Shown one piece after another: positions 22,250 through 33,631 of a stretch of DNA of 64,000 nucleotides. How positions within the stretch are numbered: the stretch's first letter is position 1; the number at the start of each line of letters is the position of its first letter. The stretch is from positions 36,905,639 to 36,969,638 of the forward strand of contig OY978530.1 of the NCBI GenBank assembly GCA_963854835.1. Reading direction: 5' to 3'. The stretch comes from Megamerina dolium (lineage: Eukaryota > Arthropoda > Insecta > Diptera > Megamerinidae). Made by a program: the position numbers and the translations under genes. Under the pieces are notes generated by a model, which saw nothing but the letters and a program-made list of their open reading frames with translations, made no database searches and had not been told where the DNA came from.

Positions 22250-24317
22250 AATGATAAACATGAGCAACTCCTTGTTTGTCATTTATATTTATAGGGCACC
22301 GAACTATATTTAGCTTCTTACTTATTTTCCCTTTTTCCCATTTACAAATATTGTTCCAAATATTTCTATATAAAATTATATCATTAGGTTTAAATTCAGT
22401 TACTTTAAGTATTTTATTTTTCTTCGTATTATCAAATTCGTTAAATGTAAGCTTTCTCTTTTCTTTCTCATCTTTCGATCTCCATTATCATGTTGAGTTA
22501 GCTGCTTTTGGATTAACTAAATCTAGAAGTGTTTTTAGTTAGAATTAGAAAATGAGCTCAGCACGTTGTAATCGGAGTAGTGCGTTATTTGAATAAGAAA
22601 TTATGTTGATTGTTTTGAAATTCTAAGCCTTATTTTTGATTTTTCGATCTACAAAATACTTTTTCAAAGTGCATTTTATGGTTTGCACAGCGCTCTCATT
22701 GGATTAAGGGTGGTAGGGTGGTCATTTTTAAAAAAATCCTTAAAGGCTTTTGAACCGAAGGGGGGACTATTGTCGCTTTCTATTTGCTTAGATAAGCCGA
22801 AGGTTGGAAAAAATGAACGCAATATCTCTCAAACTACCTCAGCATTTGTATACTTTACGATCTTAGCATCCAACCACTTAGAAAATGTGTCAAAATTTAC
22901 TAAGATCGTTGCATTATCGATTTGACAAAAGTCTAAGTATATCCTCTCAAAGGGCAACAAGGATCGAGGCCATGATGTAGAAATGGGTTTTTGTATATTC
23001 TGACTTTTTGCAGAGGCTCACAGAATTTCACAAATTCTCAATGTCATTATCTACTCCTGGCCACCACACATAAGTTATTGCTAATGCCTTCATTCGCACA
23101 ATGCCAATGTGTTCGCTATACAATAGGTGAAGCACCTGTTGGACTATTTTCTCTGGTATTACCACACGTTAACCGTAAAATAGACATCCATTCTCTGTCC
23201 CTAGAGATAACCGTTTAGTATACGACTTCAAAAACTTCTGTGGTACTACTTTCGCCCAACCATTCACCACAAAATTATATACTTCTTCAAGTAACCTGTC
23301 TTCTTGGATTGATTTTTGTACAACTTCTATTTTAAGAGGCAAATCCTTGACTACATTAAAGATGTTCATACCATATATTTCATCATTTGTATTTCCTTGC
23401 AAAGGAAATCACGATAATGCATGACACATTTGCGAACCCTTTTGGTATTGTATTGTATAATCATAAAATAACAAAAAGATTGTCCAACGCTGCAATCTAT
23501 AAGACGCTACAACTGGTAGATCCCTCTTATCTGAAAAAATTTCTCTTAGAAGTTCGTGGTCACTCTCGATAGTAGAATATAAACCATAGACATACTTGTG
23601 AAAGTGATTCCAGTGATTCGCGATGCAGCCGTGAGTAATTTAGTTTCGTAGGCTTAAATTTACTAGAAACAAACATAATTGAACGATCTTCACCATCAAT
23701 TTCGTGCAATAATACCCCACAGGGCTTGCTTCACAAGATATTATTATCGGTTTTGATGAATCGTAATGGGCTAATACTCCTATACTTATAACCAGCTTCA
23801 TACTTCGCTCGCTTACTTTTGGTGCTGCTTGGACCAGTTCCACTTTACACAATTTTTTGTCAAATAATGCAGCGAAAATAACTCTGCCGATAGATTAGGA
23901 ATGCAGTGACAATATTAATTTATCACACCTAAGTATGATCCCAGTTTCCTCTTATTGGTGCAGGTGCTTCAAAAAAGTTGAAGCGGTGGTAACTTTTTTG
24001 AACTTTGGGGTACCCTTTCTAACCCATAAACCAACTAGTAAGCGGATACAAATCTTTATAAGTATTTACTGTCAGCAACTCGCGCGATCGCACTTTTACT
24101 TGAAGATGAGCTCCTGTTAAATCAAGTTTACAAAAATGCTTCCTGTTGAGTTTGGCAAACTTTGTTTGTCAATGCGTGGAACGGCGAAATGTTCCATTTT
24201 TACAAATCGATTCACAGTGCGTCTAAAATTTACACTAATCTTATGGAACTGTCGACAATCACCACCGTAATTGCCGGACCGTAGTGAGGAATGGACTATT
24301 AATATACGATATACCAC
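22250..24317 (-). pseudogene. Gypsy-like pol fragment, minus strand
   Basis: Read from 24317 downwards: RT palm start (NRFVKMEHFAVPRID, about 24190), RNase H relic (about 23870-23400, with HYDSSKPIIISCEASPVGYY), the pre-integrase and zinc region with KRLSLGTENGCLFYG, HIGIVRMKALAITYVWWPG (about 23170-23050), integrase core relics (about 22900-22600, with PPYHP), and a C-terminal tail NDIILYRNIWNNICKWEKGK (about 22380-22310). Stops and frameshifts occur throughout; only 23402-23169 is open for more than 70 codons. It is different from, and opposite to, the gypsy fragment at 20670-22090. Confidence 0.8.
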
Positions 24318-24655
24318 TTACCTGGTATGTAGACGTCGTTACCTTGATAGTGATGGATGTGTAGTTGTTGGTGGTTGATGGTTAAATGTTTTTTTGCTTC
24401 CACTTTTACCCAAAGCATAATTCTCTGTTTATATTGTTTTATAGAGTCAGGAGCTGCGGTGTTGCAATTTGTATTTTTATTTCTTTCAACTTTTTATTAA
24501 ATTGCGCTTTCTACTTCCTGCTGCTACCGTTTGATGTCAATATGCTGCGGAAAAATTATATGGTTTGTGTTGGTGCTTCTGCTGCTACTGATGTAGTTCT
24601 TTCTTCTATTTTATGAGATTTTCTCTTTTTAATGTTCAGTATGAATTGTACTTTG
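24318..24655. other. No gene recognised
   Basis: Probable remainder of the minus-strand gypsy element 5' to its RT, but without a motif that I can name. Confidence 0.4.
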
Positions 24656-24657
24656 TG

Positions 24658-24908
24658 GGTGCCGTGGCTCAGTGGTTAGTGTGTTTGCCTTCTGATCTGT
24701 AGGTCGTGGTTCAATCCCCGGCTCATGCATAACAAATCGAAAAGATTTTTCTTTCAAACGGTACCCGCCTGTCGGCAAGCAATTGGCAATTCTTCTTAAC
24801 AAACGAAGTACATCAATTGTTCAAAATTGTTTGTCCGAAGTTGCGTAATTGCTTATATATTGCAAGTTAGATTCTGACGTGGGCGTCAGATTTACAAATA
24901 AAAAATAA
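24658..24908 (+). mobile_element. tRNA-derived SINE
   Basis: The 5' head is tRNA-like, with an A box TGGCTCAGTGG (24665-24675) and a B box GGTTCAATCCC (24708-24718) spaced as in tRNA genes. An unrelated body of about 180 bases and an A/T-rich simple tail (AAATAAAAAATAATAAAA) follow. The anticodon arm does not form a standard tRNA, and the tail extends well beyond a tRNA end. These are features of a Pol III-transcribed SINE moved by LINE machinery. I see no clear target duplication. Confidence 0.85.
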
Positions 24909-25229
24909 TAAAACTCTGCTCAATTTTATTACTTTATTAGAACTAGATTCTGTAACAGAAATCGTTTGCCCATTCCTCCGCTATGTACAGTGTGTATATT
25001 TTTCCTATTTCCATAAACGATTGTCTATATTTAATTATTCGTGATGTTAGTTTTATTTTATTTGATTTAGTTTTCTTGTTTACACTTCACACTGTTTTAT
25101 TTCTATTCGCTCCTTGTTTTTTTGTTTTTTTGCCTTTTATTGACTACAAATCCAAAATTATGCATAACAAATTTATTAGTTTCTTTAATATGCAACATCT
25201 ATATGCTTTCTAATTACGGGAACACGATC

Positions 25230-25624
25230 GTTCAATGGAGTTGAGCAAAATGCCAAAATATAAAAGAAACAAATAGGCGCCAACCACGGTCTGCTCGCAG
25301 CGGTGCTGATTGTTTCGTACAAGATATATAAAAATGTTCATTTCTCTGTCTCTCTCTCATCCATCTTCAAAATCGTCAAAGTTATTGTGTCTTTGAACGA
25401 TATACAATGTCGTTTGATGCAAATGGCAAATGGTAGATAATGGAATAACGAGATGAGAGGTAGAGAGAGAACTGAACGAAGCCCGGTCTCATCATCGTAT
25501 TTGCCATCTAACACTATCGATGCTGTGCTGGTAAAACACAACGTGAGTGATGTGCAATACGGATTGTCGCGTGTCACACGCATCGACGGTATCTGTTGCC
25601 AAGACGTTGATGACGATGTAAACA
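25230..25624 (-). repeat. 3' LTR of BEL-D (lower end approximate)
   Basis: On the minus strand a purine-rich GCAAGGGTGGCGGGA precedes TGTTTACATCG at 25624. This is the same layout as the PPT/LTR junctions of BEL-B and BEL-C (GCAAGGGGGG... then TGTCTACG). The LTR then runs leftward. Its 3' end is uncertain. Confidence 0.6.
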
Positions 25625-25783
25625 TCCCGCCACCCTTGCAATATTATTGCAAAAGAGACTAGTATCCACACCAGTCTCAAGCCTCAAGCCACATTCTTTA
25701 CAAATTAACTAAACGGGTAGAATGTGGTTGAAGCCATGAGGGGCATGCCTCTTGGAATGCGATTCGTGGTGGGAGCAAGAGCT

Positions 25784-26280
25784 TTACATAGAAGTGGCGT
25801 GGTTATGGTACGGTCGACAAACAGCTACACACGCCGAATTCGATGTGTCTGCATCCAGCGATGGCTGCACTTGATGATGGGCATGTTGCACGTGGGACCA
25901 CGTATTGGCAGTAATGGATGACTGCTGGCTGATACGCAGAGGCTGACGTTGTTGATGGTAGTTGGCGAGCCCCCTGCTTTTTCGATGGTTGATGGCGGTC
26001 TGCTTTCTACTTTGGTGTTTTGTGGGGGCGCCAAGTACGCGGCTTAGATGTCTTCTTTTAGGTGGAGTAGCAGTGCAGTAAGGTCTGATGTCGACGCTGT
26101 GCTTCACTGGTGCAACTCTATAATTGGTGCGAGTGAGCCAGGCAGTTCAAGCAATATTTCATTTTTAGTGCAACATTCTAGTCTACATTCATCTTCAAGA
26201 AACGTCCACACCTTTTTGGCGCGTGCTCACCATCACAAATGCGGTAGATGGCGGTGGCCCTTCCGCCGCTTTACTTAAGA
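25784..26280 (-). pseudogene. BEL-D third ORF relic, zinc-knuckle protein
   Basis: Downstream of the BEL-D pol tail. The minus strand reads RICDGEHAPKRCGRFLKMNV, then KMKYCLNCLAHSHQL, then HQTLLH, interrupted by stops and a frameshift. Spacing and residues match the zinc-knuckle blocks of the third ORFs of BEL-B (53878-54444) and BEL-C (61912-61295): a C-x2-C-x3-H-x4-C knuckle, a CxNCLAxxH knuckle, and a final HTLLH-type motif. A Gln/His-rich C-terminal part follows. It is too damaged to be expressed, but it shows that the gene belonged to this element too. Confidence 0.75.
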
Positions 26281-28125
26281 TTGCCGGCATCTGAAAAGGA
26301 CATTAGAGTTGAATTAGATAGGTTGATAAACTCTTGATTGGTAGAGGCTGCAGTACGCGTTGCACTTGGGAGGATGTCTAGTTTGATACCGGACCGTGTA
26401 ACCACACCAGAGGTGGTATGTACGGCGGCAACTCGGACATGCTCACCTTCATCGGCGTAGACCAGAAGGACATAGCCCAATATCCACTCGTTTGGGGGGA
26501 GATTGTCCTTGCGAACGATGTATGAATGATGTACGACATCACACGCAGCGCGCGAGGTAGCGAAGAAAAATGCTCTATTATATCGTCTTAGGTCTTAGTG
26601 AGATTTCAGTGACATTGCTTTTGGAGCAGCTACGAAGTTGGTGGTGTACTTAATAGTTGGCCAGGTCATCTGGGGTAGACGTAGCAACGAGGGATGTGCC
26701 CACCATGGGTTTTGATTCTCGAGGTCTTGAGCAGTGACTCCTCGCGATGTCAGATCGGAAGGATTGTTGGAAGAGCTGACATGGAACCAGTGAGTATTGC
26801 CAACCCCCTTGACAATGTACGACACCCTGTTAGCCACAAATGTGGTCCACCGACAGAGGGAGCCTTTGGAGCCACGAAATGACAATGGTGGAATCAGTCC
26901 ATAATAATAACGTGTAATTGGGTATTTGGAGTTGTGGTATGATTGCGTCGACTAGCCTGGCGAGCACATCAGCATCACAAAGCATCACAAAGGATAATGA
27001 AAAAGGGTTTTGGCAGGAAGAAGATTTTCGTAAATAACGCCCGAAGGCTCTTTTGAACGAACATAGATCACAGCTGCGTAGGCCTTCTGAAATTTAATCA
27101 TTTCCTTCAGATTATAGTGGACAAATCGAGGGATTTTGATGGCGTCCAGGACAGGGTAATTCTTGATGAAAGTTTTCCATTTCAGAACTGTTAACAACCT
27201 GAGCTGTTCGTCCAATAAAGTACGGTCAAGCCAGATTTGTTGCATCACCATTTTTGCAACAACGACTTTCGGTGAGATCCAACCAGCTGGGTCAAAAAGT
27301 TTGGCGATCGCGGAGAGCAATTCTCTCTTAGTATAATCCGACTTGTTTCTCTGTGGACATGGAGTAAAGTAAAAATAGTAATGTCCGGATTCTCCAAACG
27401 TCATCGTTTTAAATTCAAAATCTTGATTTTCATCTTTTGGGTTCTCTCGGTAGAGGATCCGTTGAAATTGGGTATGAGAAGGATGAACCAATATTAGATG
27501 GCACATTTTTTTAATATCCGCGTTGAAAACGAACTGGAATAGTCTCCATCTAAGGACTATAGTCATCAAATCTGCTTGTAGCACTGGATCAGTGTACAAC
27601 ATATCCGTCAGGCTGCGGCGTTGATGCCAATCGTAGTTTGGTGTTGGTGCTATCGGCTTTGAGCACTGAATAATAGGGTGAATAGTATGTGCTATAAGCA
27701 GAAGAGGATGATGATATTTGAGGTGCCGAGTCTCATTGCGTAAACACTGAGCTCGTGCTGAGGGCCGAGAATCACTGAGTGTGATCTGTTCGGGATACTC
27801 CAGTTTGAATGGGAGGGAAAGTACAAATCGTCCATCTTTATTATGAAATATAGTAGTGCGAAACAGCTCCTGGCAATAGGAGTCGGCCGTTGATGTGTGG
27901 GTTTTTCTCGAAATTTCTTCGATCCTCCAGTTCGGGTTGTACTGTTCTTGTTCGGGTTGTACTGTGTTATAAAGAGAAACGACGGTACATATGGGTGAGA
28001 GTATGGGGGCCGGGCCTGTAACAATCCAACCAAAGACCGTTCGCTGGGCGATGAGCGACCCAAAAACATCTTTCCTGAGTCCATCGAGTATTAAAGATGG
28101 ATTAGCGATTAGCGATGATTCAGTC
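26281..28125 (-). pseudogene. BEL-D Pol, integrase deleted
   Basis: From 28125 downwards: an RT start region (SLIAQRTVFGW in a shifted frame), an RT part with LRWRLFQFVFNADIKKM and ILVHPSHTQFQRI (27600-27450), a large deletion removing the YVDD box, then KRELLSAIAKLFDPAGWISP and KTFIKNYPVLDAIKIPRFV (27330-27110). The post-RNase H part is WTTFVANRVSYI ... HWFHVSSSNNPSDLTSRGV (26850-26720). Immediately after an RALRVMSYI relic the frame joins RKDNLPPNEWILGYVLLVY (about 26500), the C-terminal DUF5641-like tail. The whole integrase is therefore deleted. Confidence 0.85.
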
Positions 28126-28199
28126 TATTCCTTATATCCATTGTTCTGCCCCTGTGCCATGCCACTCATGCCATCCTATTCTGTCAAAAGTTTGGCAAG

Positions 28200-28780
28200 C
28201 TCTCCATTGACGCCAGATACAATACGGTCAAGAAGCACAAGCTGTGCATTAATTGTCCAGCGGCTTCATGCGAAGCAAATACGTGTGATGGTAATTAAAT
28301 GTGGTGATATTGACAGCTTTGCTGCAGTTGATGGCATTGTGTCCTTTCTTCCATCATCATTATTTGCGTTGAGGCCACTTGCAGTGCCCGCCACACCTTC
28401 CACCGACTGCGCTATGATACATAGGTGAACCATCGTTTCTTTAGTGCACGTCAGTGTTTGCAAAAGGGACCTCCACCAGTTTCTTATGCTTCTGTTTGGT
28501 TATGTGCTTCGCTTTCGCTTTTCCATTCAGTCCATGTCTATACATAAAAAATAGTAGAATGTACCATTTAGTTTGTAGCAAAATTTTTATTTTACCTATT
28601 TCCATCCATTTACATCCTTCTGTGGTGGTCTTGCAGTGTTAAACGACTTAGCTAATACTTGCCAAAGGTAATCCACAGCTGGCTTATCACGTTTAGTAAA
28701 TGGCAATGTCAGGATATTTATCCATGAATTCAAGAATAATGCTATTTTGAGTTGCATTTTTATGTTTCCCTCTTAAAAGT
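28200..28780 (-). pseudogene. Myb/SANT-like DNA-binding protein relic with one intron
   Basis: Minus strand: RGKHKNATQNSIILEFMDKY (about 28770-28710), then AVDYLWQVLAKSF ... RPPQKDVNGWK (about 28660-28600). This is the pattern of Myb/SANT-like domains of insect repeat-associated regulators. A 58-base GT-AG interval (28595-28538) separates it from TWTEWKSE, which continues the WK-x-W-x-x-WK motif expected next. Further down, KETMVHLCIIAQSVEGVAG fits the C-terminal part of such proteins. Stops (including TAA/TGA near 28700 and TAG at the donor) make it a pseudogene. It may be a host gene copy or a transposon accessory gene. Confidence 0.6.
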
Positions 28781-28805
28781 AAAAGAAAATTTGTAATTTT
28801 CAGAA

Positions 28806-29066
28806 TTCCGACACACACCATCTATATGTTGATTATAAAGCTGCTTTCGACAGTCCGGTAAGTGATTAACTCTTCACAATAATGTCTGAGTTCGGCATTA
28901 TTGCGAAGATCGTTCGTTTTTGCAGAATGACACTGTAGAACTCCCGTTAAGCAGTGAAAATTGGGAAGGACCTCTCCCCGCCCTTTAATACCGAATGGTG
29001 AATCGTGCGACTTCTTCAATCTTATTATGGAGAAAACAATACGAGGTACTGATCTACGACACGGAA
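28806..29066 (+). pseudogene. RTE-type LINE RT fragment (part 1)
   Basis: Matches RTE-1 at about 35480-35750: VDYKAAFDSP, an ATG-initiated segment with IAKIVRFCRMTL, then CDFFNLIMEKT. It carries extra deletions and stops. It probably formed one copy with 30583-31057, now separated by about 1.5 kb of other DNA. Confidence 0.85.
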
Positions 29067-29071
29067 AGATT

Positions 29072-30568
29072 GTTGGAGATAGAAAAAAAAAATTAAATTA
29101 AAAGGAAAAACGGTATATATTTGAAAAAAAAATAATTTGATCGGTCGTACTGTAAAATTTACGCAAAGGAAAAAGTTATAAAAAGAACCGATATTGTACG
29201 TTAAAGATATTTTATATCTATTATATTACCATGGTCAAAAAAACTTTTTTTCTAAACCATGACGATTAATTGACGTAAACACTTGCTAAATATATAAATT
29301 AAAATTTGCGGAAACAAACTATGAAATAATTAAACAAAAAAGATATATCAAGAAAAGTCATTCGCATTAAGATATGCATGATAATATACAAGCTCGGGTA
29401 CATGTGTGTATGCCCGAAAGTCATAAAGTACATAAAGTGGCAAAATCAATGAATTCGTCCACTATTGCGCAACGGCAATGTAAAAAGGGATTTAGTGCAC
29501 TCTACCAATGATAATTACGATGCACAATCCCTCAAACTGTACCAATACGTGAATCAGGTGGAAGAAGTTTGGATTGTAATTACGGTGTTGATTCCAGCAA
29601 CAACAATTAAAGCTTTATACCCCCGGAGCAATCGTTCCCAAAGGGTTTTTTTTTGTTGTTAACGTTTAAGTTTTTTTTTGTTGTTGTGAACAAAATCTTT
29701 AGTTTCAAATAAAACAAAAAAAAATTATTTATGTTATAGTTAAAATTAACTTTGCCTAATTCAAATGTGTTCTTTAAAATATAAAAAAAAAATTGTCTAG
29801 TATTTTATGAAAAGTTAGCTGAAAAATTAAGTGTTTTTTTGTACAATATTTTTTTTTTGGGTGCTATCACACAAAATTTTTTAGGTTATACCAACAAAAG
29901 TACCACAACTGTAAAGTAAAGTAAGTCAACTCAATTTACTCATTTCTCTAGCAATTATTAAGGAATTTATTTATTCACTTTATCTTTACTCTTCCTTATA
30001 TAAAACTATATAACTTACATGTACTTGCTTATATATAAACCTATGAATAATACTTATTTATAATATTATATCATACAAAATTTCTTTTTTGATTATAAAT
30101 TAGTCTTTTTATGAGTGTATTTATGATAAATGTAATTTAATATGGCTGTAATAAGCTAAAAGGTCATGACTATTTTTTTCTGCGGACATCGGAATTGAGT
30201 GGTGAGAATAGGAAGGGATCCTGACAACAGTGGTATTTGTTTTATTGTCGGACCTCAGGATCATGGTAGGGTGGGCATAAACTGTTGCACCCATATCCAG
30301 CAACAAACTTGTACAACACACTAATATACGCACTTAGCTATGAGAATCGTAACTTTTTTCTGTTTCATTCTCTCTCGTAATTTCCATTTCTCTCTTCCTT
30401 CATTTCTGACTGTTTTTTCTCGCAGCACGCCAATCTTATTTTGTTATTAATATATAAAAACAAAAAACCAATTAGTGAGAGAGTATAAAGACTCATCCCA
30501 ATTGTCGTCGAGGTAGAGCCGGACAACTAACGCGTGCATCCGCTTCCTCTTACTAAGAAATTTTTCAA
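29072..30568. other. Insertion or filler within an RTE copy; no gene recognised
   Basis: AT-rich DNA between two RTE fragments. It starts TGTTGGAGATAG and ends TTTTTCAACA, so the ends read TGTTG...CAACA and could be an LTR-like insertion, but I find no matching target duplication. No convincing coding region. Confidence 0.4.
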
Positions 30569-30582
30569 CATTATATGCTACA

Positions 30583-31057
30583 CGAGGGCAAGACGAAGTA
30601 GCTAGGTCAACAAACAAAGAGTCCTGTCATCGTGGACAGCACGTTGCTGTTGATAACTACGTTTTTTATCTATCTTGACACCCGCACCAACACCAGTAAT
30701 GACGTCAGTCTGGAGATATTGCAAAGGATCACTCTTGCAAACAGGTGCTACTTTAGGCTAAGTAAGCAACTCAGAAGTCAAGCCCTCTTCCCGAAAACGA
30801 AAACCACACTCTGCAAGTGTTTCATCATGCCTGTCCGTACATATGGCGTTGAAGCTTGGGCAATTTCCACCTCATATGAGGGAATGCTCGGAGTTTTCGA
30901 GAGAAAAGCCCTACGCAAGATCTTTGGATCTATTTGCGTTGGTGGCGAGTACCGAATAATGTACAGCCACGAGCTGTATGCCGACAAAGACATAGTAAAG
31001 CGGCTGAGCTGGACCAGTCATATCAAGCCAATGGAAGGACATGCCGTGGCTAAATGA
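30583..31057 (+). pseudogene. RTE-type LINE C-terminal fragment (part 2)
   Basis: Corresponds to RTE-1 at about 35890-36380: EGKTK-like start, SSNDVSLEILQRITLANRCYF, MPVRTYGVEAWAISTS, GVFERKALRKIFGSI and YRIMYSHELYADKDIVKRLSW. One stretch (30632-31057) is open for 141 codons. The EN domain and catalytic box are absent. The 3' tail repeat seen in RTE-1 is missing. Confidence 0.88.
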
Positions 31058-31103
31058 TCACGAACACAAACAACCTCTTGGTCTTCGATTTCTGAAAAAG
31101 AAA

Positions 31104-32110
31104 CTATTTCTGATGGTTATGAAGTTGCAATGGACGCACTGCCTTGGACGGGCGGTCCTTTCTTAAACTTTGAAAATTGTTACGTAATATTTCAGCGTTA
31201 TTATTAGTCGGTTGAAACCACGTTTCAGAAAACACAGGAATATAAAAGGGACTATCAAAACTTTTCAGAAATTTATCACAAAGTTTCGAATTTAAGCCCC
31301 TAACATTTTGATACAAAATATATAAGAATGTTGTGGTACAATTTAGTTTTTTGTAGGATCAAATGGTTGAGAAATTGTGACACCATTATGTTGTGTCGCA
31401 TTGGATGCTTTCGGTTTAAACACGAATTCACGAACTACAACACCGTCAGGCCAATAATTTTTATTGACCATTCGTCCACAATCGTCAGTAAAAAAGATTA
31501 CTTTGAAAGAGGATATTTTCCTCTCAAACGCAAACTTGAACTTAAAGACCAAGAAATCAGTTCTTTTCATTTTTGAAAATTTTGAAACAAATATCGAAAC
31601 TGCCAGACCACCAGATTCCCTGATACCATCTTGTTTAACGGTACTACGAACAGCAATGAGGTAGGTGAGGTGCTAGTCACAATCATCTCAGAAGGAGACA
31701 TCGAAACAGGTAGACACCAAAGCTTTCTTTTGTCCCCACTAACAATGTCTGCACCTGTCGGATCAGCATTTTCTTTTTTTCCCGGCTGATCTGGTCACAG
31801 GCTTCGTCTCACTAATGACCAACAGGGGTTTCTCTAAACATTCTAAGTCATTAAAACGTTTCTCAAAGTTTAGAAACCTTTCCATGACCGATGCTAGGAC
31901 CCTACCGATCTCCAAAACGGCAACTCTGGTTTGCCTAAATATGGCAATCAGCTCCACATCAGTAGACCTGCATTTCAGGCAAATCCAGCGAAGGCCTTTT
32001 CCCTCATTGAGGTTATCCATAATCCTGCCAGAAAGACCCGCACACTCTCAGTGTGCCATACCATCGCATAGCCAGCACGAAATCACACTCTCAGTGGTAC
32101 TTTTCAAGTA
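31104..32110 (-). pseudogene. LINE 5' part: PHD-type ORF1 and start of ORF2 endonuclease
   Basis: Minus strand from 32110: a PHD-like zinc finger relic (SCWLCDGMAH, a stop, ECAGLSGRI, then GLRWICLKCRST). A helical segment follows (VLEIGRVLASVMERFLNFEKRF). The ORF1 end has KNYWPDGVVVREFVFKP (about 31470-31420). ORF2 then begins near 31316 with MYQNVRGLNSK ... PVFSETWF, the start of an apurinic-like endonuclease, and is cut at about 31104. This matches CR1/Daphne-like LINEs with a PHD ORF1. The clade is inferred. Confidence 0.72.
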
Positions 32111-33483
32111 ACACTTGTAAAGCCAATACATACTTAATAAAATAAATCTATAAACAAACCAAATAATAAATAAATAAAATGAAATATAAAAAAAAATACT
32201 TTAAAATACTTAAAAAGTAAAAAAAACCATAGCACTGATTCGGTTTTGAAATAACTGGATCTTAATAGAAATTTTATGAAAAAGTAAATAAAGTAAAAAA
32301 CATTTTGAAAGTTACTGAAAGTTATAAAATACAAACAACTAATAAACCAATATTAAATCACTGACAACACCAATAGGAGCAGTTAAATGAAATAACAATT
32401 TAACGAAACAGAAAATAAAAAAAGTATACAAACACTAAATCACACATTAGAAAGCTATGGAATTGAATAAATTCTACTTAGCTTTATAAAAAATAGATGC
32501 ACCACCCAGTAATATCGAATTTAAACAAAATTATGACAGTGCGAAAAAAATACGTCTTGTAAGTTTGACAACCATTTGCCACCAAGCGTTGAGGTGAGAA
32601 CCCAAATAATTATTATTGACATTGATAATACCAGTTTTATTATACAATAGTTAAGGTCAATTAATTGCAATTATATTTTTTTTTGTCTTGCGATTAGGCA
32701 TATCAAAAAATCGAGCAAAAATTTTTTTGATATCCTATCCACGTCTATAGTGTGCAATGCAAACACACTTGAATAGATATCAATGTGGAAGGTAGTAGAA
32801 TTATAAAGAAATAGATACTAAAAATACATAACAAAAATTTTTCAATATATTTTATACATCATTGGATTAGTAGGACCTATTTTCGAAAAATAATCAGTTT
32901 TAGAAAAATATTTTTTATAATTTTTAATTTTTGATAGAATTTTTTAAATGGTATAATATGTTGTATATGAGTGGAGTTGATATCCATAATGTAAAAAAAA
33001 ATTGTTGGATTATTAAATAATATCGAGAAATTTAAAGTTTGTTATATTTTCTATAAATTTTTTATCGTCAAGGTGCTATTAGTAATGAAACCGTTACGAA
33101 ATTGTATGGTTTGTTCCCGCTACCGTCCCTGCATTAGGTGTCCATAACTCTCCTCGTTGTGCATGCTGGCTATTCTGGCTAGGCTTCAATCGTTGGGGTG
33201 GTTTTGTTGCATAGTACACGCGATTCAAATCATTTCGAGAAAAAAATTCATGTACTTGCCAAAAAAAAAAATGTATATGTATGGTGGTCTGGTGGTGTTT
33301 CCGCAAGGTAACGTGTCTAACTGCCTCAACCGGGTGGGGCTAGCACAATCCTTGTTGAACTCATCGCAAGTCAACTCACTGGCTATCATGTAATTTGATC
33401 TGAGAGCTATGTGATGATACCTTTATTTGTTAATGAGGGGTAGTCATATAGCTTGATCTGCTTACTATGTGATGGCGCTTTCA
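32111..33483. other. No gene recognised
   Basis: AT-rich DNA with poly-A/poly-T tracts and no supported coding region. The last 400 bases are less AT-rich and may include the 5' end of RTE-1 or older repeat, but I cannot define a boundary. Confidence 0.5.
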
Positions 33484-33631
33484 TTATTATTAATGGGGGA
33501 CCTCCATGTGGCGACCAAAGGACAACGTCTTACTGGCACCCGCCTGGAGGCGGCTGAAGTGAGTGGCGAAAATCTCCTCGGTTAGAGGTTGTGCCTTGAG
33601 TTTGGGACCCGCCACATAAAAAACCCCCCCA

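Noticed and set aside
24658..24740. Functional tRNA gene
   Set aside because: A and B boxes are present but the arms do not pair as a tRNA and the unit extends into an unrelated body and A-rich tail: a SINE.
27692..28084. 130-codon minus-strand ORF as a separate gene
   Set aside because: The real BEL RT sequence is in another frame over the same bases.
32134..32334. Phe-rich 66-codon ORF
   Set aside because: Composition artefact of A-rich DNA.
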